Assembly (NCBI GenBank): GCA_030549335.1 | Contig: CM060194.1 | Coordinates: forward strand, 34,120,171-34,184,170 | Length of the DNA: 64,000 nt | Direction of reading: 5' to 3' | Origin: Pontederia crassipes | Lineage: Eukaryota; Streptophyta; Magnoliopsida; Commelinales; Pontederiaceae | Part shown: piece by piece, positions 48,094-59,481 of the stretch | Position numbering within the stretch: the stretch's first letter is position 1 | How the letters are laid out: each line of letters begins with the position of its first letter | Program-made: the position numbers and the translations under genes | The notes under the pieces: model-generated | The model's input: only the letters and a program-made list of their open reading frames with translations | The model's database searches: none | What the model was told of the DNA's origin: nothing

Positions 48094-49622
48094 GGTGTTG
48101 TTGATGACAATAAGATTGACCGATCCTAAGTAGGTTGGCCTTCTTCCACACATTATCAAGCATAGTTGCATGAACCCAAATTGATTTTAGTTCTTGCATG
48201 CGTAATACTTTGTTGGCATTAAATTTTCTCGTCACACATACTTGATTCCAACAACATTTGTTACAAATTAGTTACGGATGCATGCTTTCTTTGTTTTCTT
48301 TATTTCGTTTACCAATTTTATGACGTGATAAAAAAAATATAAATACAAACTAAGAAATAAATACCTTTTCTTGCAACATAAGTTAAGATCATTGATTGTT
48401 TGCTCAACTAATATCCAGTACACGCTCGAGTGATGTGTGGACTTAAGAGGGTGATGACAGTTTCATCTCCATGTTGTTTCTGATGACACATACATAAAGA
48501 GTTCCATTTTTCATTGTTTGTTATTTCTAAATTGCTATGTAGCAAGGATTTGGTAATGTTCATAAGGGCAGAGAAATTTAATGCTTGAATGAATGATCCG
48601 ATACTAGGAAAACTATTCTCATGTGCAACTCATGTTCCTCCCTTTCTTCTAATGTAAACAGAAGAAATATTATGAACTTTATGTGACACTTAATGGTCTT
48701 CAGACATGAAGTCGTTCAAATGTCTGCATGATTTCATAGGTATTGACCTTGTAGAAAGGAAACAAGATGGTTATGTCGACACATGAGCCACATTATTGTC
48801 ATAGATTATTTGTGATATTTGGAAAGTGAAATGACGATTTAATTTTCTACAATTATTTTCAAAGAACTTTAACTTATCATAGTTTATGTGCACTCTATGA
48901 TGCAAACCTTGTTTTGTTAGTAGATTATTGAATTATCAGTTCACATTGATTTAGGATTTGATATTGTCATTCCCGTTTTCATTTAACTAGATTTTCAACC
49001 TTAAATGGTTGTCGATGCTATAAAATTTGGATTAGCACATGATAACATTATGATTTTGTTTCCATGCATGCTACATTTTTGTCTTGTTATTGTCCGGATT
49101 GATATATAAGTAGATGATTAGAAAATTAACCATATGAATAAAGCACATTAGGAATTGTTATTGTGATATTGCGTTAGATCACTTATTGCACTATGCAAAT
49201 TTATGATGCAGAGTTAGGGAGGATTGCACTCTCGCCTCAGGACATGAATAAAGGAAAGGGCAAGGCAATCACAACATCCTCTAAGGGACGTCAGAAAAGT
49301 TGTGCCAACCATTTGCCTCGGTCAGACTTGTGGAGTATTACAATGTCAAACACTTTTGTCGGCATAATGATGCAAGAACACGTTAATGATTGCATACTTA
49401 ATGGGATGTTTTCCTTAGAGCCGTGGACTAGGATGAAGATAACTTTTAACAATATGATCGAGAAGGAAATGAAAATTCAGTACTTGAAGAATCGTTTGAA
49501 AGTTTTGAGAAGAAACTACAACATGATCAAAATATTCGTGGACAAGAGTGGATGGGGTTGGGATGGCATGAAGAATGTGTCATTGCCACTTGACCCATGA
49601 GGTTATTTCGGTGAGTTACTAT
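48094..49622 (+). repeat. Tandem segmental duplication, unit 2 (about 1.5 kb)
   Basis: Second copy of the 46510-48045 unit, with the same order of landmarks. Its coding part stays open, unlike unit 1. Its right end overlaps a second, shorter tandem duplication. Confidence 0.9.
49193..49600 (+). CDS. Myb/SANT-like DNA-binding domain protein fragment (unit 2)
   Basis: The open frame encodes 135 residues. Residues about 40-125 (LPRSDLWSITMSNTFVGIMM, WTRMKITFNNMIEKEMKIQY, LKNRLKVLRRNYNMIKI, SGWGWDGMKNVSL) fit the plant Myb/SANT-like domain (Myb_DNA-bind_3 type), in which tryptophans space three helices. The family includes ORF1-like partners of PIF/Harbinger transposons and derived plant genes. 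An upstream exon and a C-terminal part may be missing; the latter is probably spread over 49659-50402. I see no Harbinger transposase nearby. The start is uncertain: the frame continues past a splice-like TTATGCAG, so MQIYDAELG may not be the true N-terminus. Confidence 0.6.
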   Translation: MQIYDAELGRIALSPQDMNKGKGKAITTSSKGRQKSCANHLPRSDLWSITMSNTFVGIMMQEHVNDCILNGMFSLEPWTRMKITFNNMIEKEMKIQYLKNRLKVLRRNYNMIKIFVDKSGWGWDGMKNVSLPLDP

Positions 49623-49895
49623 TTTCAAGATAAATATTTCATATGAAGCCTTAACAATATGACATCATCCACTAACAATATGTCATCATCTTCTTATGCC
49701 AATGCTAACTTTGCGAAGATCAAAGACAAGCAATTCTCTTACTATGAGACCTTTGATTACTTGTTCGCCAATACAATTCCAACTGGAAAGAGAGCATACC
49801 ATTCAAAGAATCCATTACAGGAGGGATCGAGTAGCTCTAATGATGACATAATAGACATGACTATCGGTGTGCATGCGATTCAAAATTGCCTCAAA
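49553..49895 (+). repeat. Second tandem duplication, unit 1 (about 340 bp)
   Basis: It matches 49896-50234 in order: GGCATGAAGAATGTGTCATTGCC, CCATGAGGTTATTTCGGTG, TTTCATATGAAGCC, CAATATGTCATCATCTTC, AGCAATTCTCTT, TTCAAAGAATCC, ATAGACATGACTATCGGTG and GCATGCGATTCA. The unit covers the 3' end of the Myb-like exon and the following exon-like stretch. Confidence 0.85.
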
Positions 49896-50402
49896 CGGGC
49901 TAGGATGACATGAAGAATGTGTCATTGCCACCTAACCCATGAGGTTATTTCGGTGAGTTACTATTTTCAAGACGAATGTTTCATATGAAGCCTTAACAAT
50001 ATTCATCTTACACTAACAATATGTCATCATCTTCATATGCCAATGCTGACTTTGCGAAGATCAAAGCAAGCAATTCTCTTGCTATGAGACATTTTATTAC
50101 TTTTTCACCAACACAATTCCAACGGAAAGAGAGCATGTCATTCAAAGAATCCATTACAAGAGGGATCGAGTAGCTCTAATGATGACATAATAGACATGAC
50201 TATCGGTGTGCATGCGATTCAGAATTGCTTCAAAGTGTCGTTGGATGAAGGCATACAAAATATTGACCTCAGCGAAGGCACCCAAAGTCCTCCTACTAAT
50301 ACCCTTACATCTCAAGCACATCGAACTATGTCAATCGGTAAGAGAACACGTTCAAGATCAATGCCATCCAGTGCAAGAATGAAAAAGGAAAAAGGTCGAT
50401 GA
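49659..50402 (+). pseudogene. C-terminal region of the Myb/SANT-like gene, duplicated and broken
   Basis: Two related open stretches, 49659-49913 and 50196-50402, share SSSNDDIIDMTIGVHAIQNC. The first begins MTSSTNNMSSSSYANANFAK with FSYYETFDYLFANTIPTGKRAYHS. In the second duplicate (about 49990-50195) this part is out of frame through small deletions. The end reads SIGKRTRSRSMPSSARMKKE. Beyond 50402 further codon-like sequence (LDQWVTNIMGDAQ, near 50527) continues with stops and shifts. It is best seen as the decayed 3' half of the Myb/SANT-like gene. Confidence 0.55.
49896..50234 (+). repeat. Second tandem duplication, unit 2
   Basis: Copy of 49553-49895. The left junction falls inside the C-terminal stretch, where CAAAATTGCCTCAAA runs straight into GGGCTAGGATGACATG. 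Single-base losses here break the frame that remains open in unit 1. Confidence 0.85.
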
Positions 50403-52437
50403 CTACTTTGTGGAGATGATCGTCACTTCTAGGGACAAGCTACAATTATGAAAAGCCAAGTTGAGCGTCAAGAAACAAAACGATTGCGAAGTTATATCAA
50501 ATGCATCTACCTACATGGCGAAGCTAGACCAATGGGTTACAAACATTATGGGGGACGCACAACTGGAATGCACAATGACACTACTGAATCCCTATAAGTA
50601 ATTTGTGGTTATGCAGTGTCATGATGATGTGTCATTGTGTTCATGAATTTCAAGGGCAATTGTAGAATTTAATATGGCAAGTGCCGCACTTGGAGGCCCA
50701 ACTAGTGTTACTGGATTCTCTCTTGACACAAGTAGTCTTCCTAGTAGTATGTTCACTTAGCAATGTCAAAAAACGACTTTGGTAGCGGTTCTAGATTGCA
50801 CACTCCTCCCCTTTTTTATACCAGTGGAGGAACGTTCGGAAATGGCTTCAAAGGTGTCTCTGGCTTCCCCACTACATAGTACCCAAATCAATCTATGTCG
50901 GGTAGTAGCCATCCTCCCATGGGACCGTATCTTATCCTGCGATCGCGACCAAAGAGTCCTTAAGGCGACGCCACGTAGAATTATGACTAGAATCCGAATA
51001 CATAGTACCTTGTCACTTCATGTTGTAGTTTATTATATATGGAGTTGTAAGACTATGAGCTTATCTACTTTGTGATGTATGGAGACTACTTGTCCATCTC
51101 ATGTCTTATTCTAACATTGTGGAAACTCATGGAAACTTTACTCTTTTTCTCTCTACTATATGTTGTTCCTACTATAATAAATGTTGTGATTTCATGAGAT
51201 TGTGTCTCCATAGTCCTCTTTACTTGTGATCTCCTTGATGTGTGTCTGCATATTATTTGTGATGTATCATGTTACTCGTGTCTACATGATCTTCATATTC
51301 CACCTATTGCTGGGATACTTCAATTATCGAATATAGTTGAAAATTTGTATATGAACTATTTAGTCTTATTTGCTGTAGTGAGCATTGAGTTAACATCACA
51401 TTATCATAAAAAACCATTTATTTATATTATCATAAGATTTAAAGTAGTATATTATTATGAATTAGACATTATTAAGAAGGAAACAGAGAGCATTTCAATT
51501 TTGTTAAACCCCTTAATTAGTGTTATTAGTTAATATTATTCATAATTAAATATTAATTTTCTCCAATACAAACGCTATTTTTAGGCACTGTTTGACATGT
51601 AAAAAAGTAGAGTATTTAGTAGCGGATATCATTTTGTTAGAGTCAAAACATTACTATAAACATTTGGTAAATATTTTTTTAGTAGTGTTTAAAAATTTGA
51701 ACACAAAACGCTATAAGCTACTCCAACTAACTTATAGAGTATAGATGTAGTATTTTCATATTTTCTTCCTATTATATCTTCATTTTTAAAAATAAAAATA
51801 ATTTAATTATTAAACATCATATATTATTTTTATTTTATATACCACATTTACAACCCAAATAAAATTTTTATTTTGAAGTAATCAATATTTTTATATTTAA
51901 ATAATATTCTAAAAATATTAATATTCAAAATAAATATTTTAAATTAAATTTTATGAATATGATGCATATAAAAATGATCATGTCTATTTTTGTCATTTTA
52001 TATAATAGTTAATTTAACCGTTATGTTTACCAATTAATTTTTATTAAATTTATAAATAAATAGTTATCCGCTATCCGTTAATAATTAATCGTTATAATCT
52101 AGTCAAATCATTATCCTTCAATCGAATCGTTATTTTTTAATAAAATCGCTAGCTGGACAAATTAACTCGTGAACCGGGCATTCTCCTAATTCTTCGAGAT
52201 GGAATTGCACGAGAATACTTCTATTTTGAATTCTCACCGCACTAAGAAATAAGAATCACTGTGCTCGTCCGATAGAAAGTAGAAATTGAATCTGGCCAAA
52301 AACCCACAGCCAGCAAGCTGCTGCTGCTGCGACAGTGATTTACAAAGTTTTTTTTTGGGGCATTGATCTGAAAACAAATGTACCCATAGATGAAATTTCT
52401 CCGAGCTCACATTTTCAATCCAGAGACATGATGAAAG
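50403..52437. other. Decayed gene end and AT-rich spacer
   Basis: About 50403-51070 holds traces of the Myb/SANT-like gene's 3' end in several frames (for example a serine- and glycine-rich stretch near 50690-50760). From about 51100 to 52430 I see no gene. An element-like segment begins near 51585 with GGCACTGTTTGACATG, but its partner end is not clear. Confidence 0.35.
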
Positions 52438-53081
52438 CAGTGACGGAACTACATAATAATTAGGGGGGACCTTGGCCCCCCCTAATTTTTTGTATTATAT
52501 TATATATGTAATGATATATTATATATAATCTTTTAAAATAACTATCATTGGCCCCTCCTAACTTTTTTAGACATACTATATATAATAATATATCAAATTT
52601 TCCTTAAAAATATATATTAATAACCCTTCTAATTTTAAGATATCTATAGAAAGATAGTGTATTATTATATTATGAATATGTATATATATGAAAATATTTA
52701 TAGTGTAATATGTGATTTCTTTTTATAACAAATCAAATTATTTAGTTAACTACTAAAAAATTAATTACATATATCTTCATCTAATTATTTGAAGTTAATT
52801 ACTTCATATATATATATATATATTATGTGAAATATAATTACATTATTTTATCTTAAAATTCAACTTGCAAGATAAACATGATAAATTTAAAAAAAGGCAT
52901 GATGAATAATATATATATATCAATTAAAATAAATAAAATTTATAATTATAAGTTATTTTTAATATACATTATTTCTAGAGTAATTTTTTACTTTTTAAAT
53001 TTGATTAAATTTTTTATAACTATACATTTATACATGCAATATGTCATTTTTTTATTTGCATCCTTCATATATCCGTGCCTG
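52438..53081. mobile_element. Non-autonomous hAT-type element with perfect 8-bp target duplication
   Basis: The 8-bp direct repeat GATGAAAG flanks the element exactly (52430-52437 and 53082-53089). The termini are inverted: CAGTGACGGA at the left, and TCCGTGCCTG at the right (inverse CAGGCACGGA), with two mismatches. Eight-base target duplications and CAG-type ends are typical of the hAT superfamily. Just inside the left end is an AATTAGGGGGGACC/TTGGCCCCCCCTAATT foldback. The interior is AT-rich with no coding capacity. Confidence 0.85.
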
Positions 53082-53924
53082 GATGAAAGTGAAAGCCCGC
53101 TGGTCATCATATGGTGATCAATGACCTAACACCATAAAATTGATGAGAATATAGCAATATCAAATAGCTGGAAAAAAATTGATGAGAAAAAGAATATAAA
53201 AGTGATAGGGAACCCGAATATATAAATTAAATAAAATATATATAAAGCCGATGACCGAAAGAAAGCAGAAAAAAGAGCCTGATCTTGAAAAGAGAAAAAA
53301 GCGCAACGCGAGCGAAACGTCTAATTAGGGATGGCACCCGCCGCTGTTCGGGACGGAGGACACCACCCCTGCCCGGACCCCGACGACTCGCCCCCGCCCC
53401 CGATCCCGTCCCGAATTCTCGATTCGGGGAAAATTTTATCTCTCGCCCCGATCCCCGCGGGGAATCCGATTCTCCGAATTTTTTATTAAATAAAGTGAAA
53501 AAATTAGAAAATAGCCAACTATTATAAAGTATTCATGCACACAATTATAAATCTATCACTATTATAAATTCTACAACATAAAATTTAAATTTTGACACAA
53601 ATTTTATGACAACATAATTTTCAAATTCTATCACAACACAAACTTTAAATTTGATACAAGTTTCATAACATAAAATTTAAATTACAATACCAAATTTTTT
53701 AACAACATTTGTAAAATATCAATAAGAGGACATTCATCATTACATTTCATCCTTCACCCATTTGCTCCTACAAGTTAACAAAAAAAATGATTAGTAGAAT
53801 AAATCTAAATTGAATAAAATTAAAAAAAAATTATTAAAATGTGAGTAATTAAAAAAATAAAAAAAATCACAAAAAAAATTTTGTGAGTCACCTCTGCGCG
53901 TAGTGCGCGAGGTGATCATGGTCA

Positions 53925-54350
53925 CCTCGTGCACTGCGCTTAGAGGCGAAATCGCCTATGCGCGCAGTGGCAATTTCGCGAAGAGGCGAAATCGCCGCTG
54001 CGCAGAGGCAATTTCGCCTCTAAGCGCAGCGGCGATTTCGCGCAGAGGCAAAATCGGTCGCTGCGCGCAGCGGCGATTTCGAAATCGTCGCCGCGCAGAG
54101 GCGATTTTGCCTCTGCGCGAAATCGCCGCTACGCGCAGTGGCCGATTTCGCGCAGAGGCGAAATCGCCTCTGTGCACAACGGCGAGGCGAAAGGAGCGGC
54201 GGCGAAAGGAGCGGCGGCGATGGCGACGGCGAAAGGAGCGGCGGCCACAACGAAAGGAGCGAAATCGGTCAAAAGGGGCGGCGGCCGAAATCGTCTGCAC
54301 GGACAATTTCGGCCGCCGCCCCTTTCGCCCACGATGACACCGCCGCCCCT
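53925..54350. repeat. CpG-dense palindromic repeat array inside the hAT element
   Basis: Short units such as GAGGCGAAATCGCC, GCGCAGCGGCGATTTCGCGC and AGGCGATTTTGCCTCTGCGC alternate in direct and inverted order, followed by GGAGCGGCGGCGAAA units and an inverted GGCGGCGGCCGAAAT/ATTTCGGCCGCCGCC pair. The block would fold into long hairpins. It lies in the middle of the element, not at its ends. Confidence 0.8.
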
Positions 54351-54701
54351 TTCGGCGGCCGCCCATGACGACGACGGTGATCCCCTCGACGATGACCCAC
54401 CATCGATTATGATGACCCGCCCTCGACGACGACGCCCTCGACCACGATGACGCCACCGCCCACGACGACCACACGACGAAGACGGCGATCCCTTCGACGA
54501 TGACGTTGAAAATGATTACCTTGTGAAGATGGAATCATCGACGGAGACGACATTGAACACCAACGAATGGAAACTGGCGGTCGGCAGTTGGTGGTCGGCG
54601 GTTTCGGGCCTTTCGGCGGCCGACTGGTCTTGTAAATGTAGGTTTTGAGATTTTGAGATTTGAGAGAAAAGGGAGAAAGAAGAGGGATGTTAGGGTTTAT
54701 G

Positions 54702-54702
<1 letters not shown>

Positions 54703-54746
<44 letters not shown>
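54703..54746. repeat. (TA)n microsatellite
   Basis: A perfect TA run of about 22 units inside the right part of the 1.65 kb hAT element. Confidence 0.95.
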
Positions 54747-54748
<2 letters not shown>

Positions 54749-54983
54749 GGACGATTTAGATGTAATCTAATAAATATAATTATAATAATTATTAATTATA
54801 AATAATTTATCGAGGATTCGGAGCCCGACGGGGCGAGGGAAGTTCCCCCGCCTCGATCTCCGAAAGAGGGACGGGACAGTTTGGCCCCATCCCCGCCCCC
54901 GCGGGGAATAAAATCCCCGAATGCGAGGACCCGAATGGGGAATCCCCGCGGGGGTGGGGAATACTGCCACCCCTACGTCTAAT

Positions 54984-55873
54984 CGTCGGATTTTATAAAG
55001 GAAAGGCTAATTTTACTTTGGAAAATAATTATTTCCTATTAACTAGATAAAAAACACTATAAAGTGATAATAAAATAATATTTTATTATTTTTATTCTAA
55101 AAAATATTTTGTCATTAATATTATTATACTTAATAATTCCGAAAATAAAAGAAAATTGGGAAGGAGTTGGATTGGTGATGGAATTAATTAATTAAATTTC
55201 AAATTTTGTTTATTTTATTTATTAGAATAAATTAGAATTAATTAAAAGTTATTAATTAAAAACTAAATTTGATTAAGATTGAAAGATATAAATGAATTGA
55301 AAATAAAAAACCTTTAGAGTCGATCATCTATTTCTTTCTTCTTGATTCTTAAGGTAAATTTGGGGACGGAAGGCGCAACACAAGTTGGTTCGGCGACGTG
55401 CAAAACGTGAGAACAAGATAAGTAAGGGGATCCATAGATCTATCCCGACGTATGATTTTTACGGCGCATTATTTTTGTGAACAATTGATCCGCATAGTCG
55501 ATGATGATAAGAATTGAGGTGCCACAGATTTCTTAGCGTTTAGCTCCTTTTAATTTTCTCGACGAGAGAGAGAAAAGTAAGAAAGAGAGCGTGCGCCATC
55601 ACATCCTTCTTGTCGAAGGAGAAAAGAAGAAAAAGAAAATAATACATCGGATGAAAGGCGAAAGGTGCAACGTGAAGGCTCAGATAAGGTAGAGAGAGAA
55701 GGATAAAAAAAAGGGAGAAAATGTAACTGAAAACGTAAAAGGACCTTCGGTGAGGTTGACGTAGAGAGAGAAGGTGGGAGAGAATGAGAGGATATCAAAG
55801 AAAAAAAAGTTACACCGAAATCAGGGAGAGAGAGAAAGGGATGTGACAAAAAGAAAAAAAAGGGCGTTAGCTG
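54984..55873. other. Spacer between two hAT elements
   Basis: AT-rich to about 55330, then purine-rich GAGAGA-type sequence to 55873. No gene is supported: the open frame on the minus strand at about 55550-55945 is a composition effect of the AGAGAGAAA-rich strand. Confidence 0.4.
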
Positions 55874-56615
55874 TAGAGATGAAATTTTGGACGGGTAGCA
55901 CGGCTCGGCACATCGTCGGTTCATCCAAAAGTCGTGTTGGATCAAACCTAGTACAGCTACGGTCTGCGCATGAAAAAATAGGTCGTATCGGGTCGATCAT
56001 CCGCACTATTGGCACGATCCGGTCCGAACACAATGAACACGAAATCGACACAACACGATTCATTTTGGCACGAATTTTTTTCAATGCACAAACATGGATG
56101 GTGCAATACTAACATGGTTTGCGCCACGACGACGGGACACATCAGACGATATATCTAAAATTAATATGGACCGTGTGAAACCTAACACGGTCCGCATTTA
56201 GAAGACGACAACAGCTTGCGCAGTCATTTGAAACTTCAACACGCCCGCATTGATCAAACACGGCCCATTTTTTCATTTTTAAACGAGATTCATGATTTGC
56301 ACGGATGCAATCAAAGGGTACAACACGGACAGTTTAAAATAACGCGAGCCATGTCGAAGGCATTCTGCCGCCTATAAAAGCACGACCGACCGTTCTTCAA
56401 TCTTCATTCAACAAGGTCCCAAAGTGCGCTCTCTCTCTCTCTTTACCTCTCTCGCACTCTGTCTCTTCGAATTTTTCTTCTCTCCATTCGTGCTTTTCTC
56501 TCAAACTCTCTCACTCTTAATTATGTATACATTGTTATATTTATTCAATAGTATTTTTATATTATTATTATTATTTACATTATCTCATTCTTAATTTCTT
56601 ATATATAACTGCATA

Positions 56616-59481
56616 ATGGACCCGCTAGATCTCTTTTCTATATGGTGATTTTGCTGCTTATTCACCTTATGGACCACTACCTACATATTCATATGGTACA
56701 CCATATAATATTAATAGTAGTGGTGATTCTAATTCTTTATCAGCACAGCTAAGTGGAGATTCCTCGGGTTATATGGAAACTACGCCAGCAGCCAAGTAAC
56801 TGCCCAATTACTCCAACTACACATGTCAATCTTCCTATCATTCCTAATCTTAATATTACTTCAAGTTCTACAAGTTCCGAAGGAGATTGTGCAACTGCAA
56901 CTGCGACACAAGCTCATATGCTCCCGTGCAAGATGAGATAATAGGTAAAAAAAGAAGAACATCAAAGTTAACTAGTGAATTTTAGAATTATTTTGAAAAA
57001 AATTATAGATGAAAATGATCCAAAAAAATATAAAGTTACTTGTAAAATTTGCAATGCTAGTTATGTTGTCGCATCTTCTTCCGACGCAGGTAGTTTAAAC
57101 CAACATTTGGAATCACATCATATAACAACTATGGAATAATTTTTAGTAGATCAATTATCGCAACAAACTCAACTAGTTGCACCTGATCGTGGTACCACTT
57201 GGAGCTCTTTATTTGCTTATAATAAAAAAAACATGCGTGAAGGTTTAGCAAGATATGTTATACATGCATAAATGTTTTACACATTTGTTGAAGATGAAAA
57301 TTTTTAGATTATCAATAAAATTATGTATAAGGTGCCTTTAGAAATGTTAATAGAAAAACTGTTAAAGAAGATTCGACTAAATTATATCGTAAGAAAAAAA
57401 TGAACAATTAATTATTTTTTAGATTCTAAATTCATTTATAGTTTTATTAGTGACATATGGACTTCTTTAAATAGTGATGGTTTCTTATATATGTGTTACA
57501 CTTCATTGGACTGATACAAATTGTGTAGTGCAAAAAAGAATTATTGTATTTAAAGAAATTGAACATCCTCATAATGGTTTGCAAATTGCCAACACGATAG
57601 AAAAAGTAATAAGGAATATGGTCTAAAAGATAAAATTATATGTTTTACTCTTGATAATGCAAATGTCAATAATTCTACTGCATAATTTTAATTCAAAAAT
57701 TAAACCCTCCTTTAAATGAAATTCTTTTTCATCAAAGATGTGCATGTCATATTATTAATTTATGTGTTAAAAAAGGATTAAAAGTAATTGTTAGAGCACT
57801 TGAAACTCTTAGATCAGTAATTGTCAATTTACGTCACTCTGAAACTAGGAGACAAACATTTAAAGAAAATTTTCATCGTTATAATATTTCTTATAGAAAA
57901 TGAAACACTGATGTGTCTACAAGATTGAATAGTACTTATGATCTGCTTAAATTATGTATTCCATTTAGACATGCACCCGATAATTATATTTTAACTATGA
58001 TGCAATGTCCATCAGCTGGAATTACTGATTCAGAATGAGATGTTGCTAACGCAATTATGAAATTGTTACAAATTTTTTATAATGCTACTTTAGAGTTATC
58101 TGGCATTTATTTTCCTACTTCACATTTAATAATTAATCAACCTCATAAAATGACAATCTCATTTAATGAAAAACATGAATCATCAATTGAATTTTCTGAA
58201 ATAATTTATTTGATGGAATCAAAACTTTTAGAATATCAGAATAATTAGTCTCTCATAGGAATTTTAACAATGATGATGGATCCTAAATTTAAGGGATCCG
58301 GTCGTAAATGGTACACGAGAGAAATTAAGAATTATTTTTTTGAACAATATATAAGAAGTCATTCAAAATTGTAAAATGTCAGTTTTATTAATCCAAATTA
58401 TGATTATGAAAATAATAAATAACTTATATAATATTTATGAAGTAAAATTTGATGTACTTAGAAAGAAAGCATTTTTATCATGTCCACCATTACCACCCAG
58501 ACTTTTCAATAATAAATTACTTTCTAAATTCATATCTTCTATTAGAGGGGGCACATCAAGAGGCTCGGATGAAGATTCATCCAATTCAGATGTCCCTTTG
58601 TATAATGAACTGCAAGATTACTTATCACGTCCAAATGAATATGATAGTGGAGGATTCGAACCAACTCTTCCTTCCGCGCAAATCGATGTCTTGACTTGGT
58701 GGAGATTAAATTGTTGTATGTATTTGTTACGAAAAGAGGGAGAGAGATTGCAAGAACACAGAAGAACACGAAGATTTACGAAGTTCATCCTAAATCGGAT
58801 TACGTCCTCGGGAAGTGGTGACTCTCTTTATTATGGAATAAAGATGATTACAATGATGAATCTCTGTCTAGACCCTTCTGGGGAGTGATATGAATTACAT
58901 ACGAACTGTGACTCTAAATAAATCCTCTGAAAATAGGACAAATATCTCATGTTAAGAAAATAAATCAAATCTGAATCACATACAGAATACCCCTAAAAAA
59001 TTTCGCTCAGGGGGATCCGCCCCCTTGCAACTCCCGCAGGGGGGATCCCCCCTTTGACCCCCCACAGGCTCGCGAGACCCTCGTAGGAAAATTCTGCTGA
59101 AGCGCCTGACTATACAGAGGGACCAATTGGGTTCAGATTCAAAGCATTATTAATAGTATCCAATTCTCTTGTCTTAGCTCTAGATCTTTTACTATTTTGA
59201 TGTCTACAATGGCATCAAAATAATGTTTTTCTACAGGTTCCAGAATTTTGGACGAGAGAATAAATAGAATGAGCTCTAAGTCGATGGAGGTTTACATATT
59301 ACTAAAGATTGATTTGATGCAGATACTCAAACACAAGATCAGAAATCCATATTACCATACATGGAAGATGACGATGAAATGGATGTCTCCTCCGCCTATA
59401 ATTCTTCATAAAACAATTATTGTAGAAGATATAATTTTAAATTTTCTTGTAAATTTGCATTTATTGATTAATTCACAATAA
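56616..59481 (+). pseudogene. hAT transposase pseudogene (BED zinc finger, RNase H-like core, C-terminal dimerisation region), copy A
   Basis: Starting near ATG 56616 (MDPLDLFS), the frame is closed by stops but follows the plant RICESLEEPER/Tam3-like order. A BED finger lies near 57040-57120 (CKICNASY...LNQHLESHH). The core includes FISDIWTSLNSDG near 57445, DKIICFTLDNANVN near 57630 and FHQRCACHIINLCV near 57730, where H and C residues of the insertion domain are visible. The C-terminal dimerisation part is LYNELQDYLSRP...DVLTWWRLN near 58600-58710, cut at 58724 by the LTR and resumed at about 59161 with a degraded LALDLL...DERINRMSSKSMEV stretch. Stops include TAA 57137-57139 and TGA 57901-57903. 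Confidence 0.85.
58725..59155. mobile_element. Solo LTR of a Ty1/copia family, inside the hAT transposase
   Basis: It begins TGTTACGAAAAG and ends ATTATTAATA (ancestral TTATCAACA as in the copy at 31510-31975). It is flanked by a 5-bp duplication with one mismatch, GTATT (58720-58724) and GTATC (59156-59160), the size produced by Ty1/copia integrase. No internal element remains, so it arose by recombination between two LTRs. It disrupts the transposase between the WWRLN motif and the following conserved block. Confidence 0.85.

Larger units (their letters stand above)
53326..54975. mobile_element. Non-autonomous hAT-type element, 1.65 kb, with perfect 8-bp target duplication and palindromic CpG-rich core
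   Basis: The direct repeat CGTCTAAT flanks the element (53318-53325 and 54976-54983). The ends are inverted: TAGGGATGGCA at the left and TGCCACCCCTA at the right, one mismatch in 11. Both subterminal regions are GC-rich and inversely similar (CCCCGATCCCCGCGGGGAAT at the left, ATCCCCGCGGGGGTGGGG at the right). An 8-bp duplication with a TAGGGRTGGCA end is typical of plant hAT elements. The core (about 53925-54350) is a dense run of GCGAAATCGCC/GGCGATTTCGC units in both orientations. Open frames across it are repeat artefacts. A (TA)n run lies near the right end. Confidence 0.9.

Noticed and set aside
48042-48235. Minus-strand frame at the duplication junction
   Set aside because: It is created by the TAA/ATA-rich junction run and is not found in the sister unit.
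53925-54240. CRISPR-like short repeats
   Set aside because: Units are irregular in length and orientation, there are no unique spacers, and the genome is a plant.
53903-54474. Arg/Ala-rich open frames in several phases on both strands
   Set aside because: The frames follow the GCGAAATCGCC repeats of the hAT core; any repeat free of stop codons would open them.
55550-56112. Open frames on both strands at the left end of the 4.6 kb hAT element
   Set aside because: They span the transposon border and purine-rich or subterminal motif sequence, with no protein similarity recognised.
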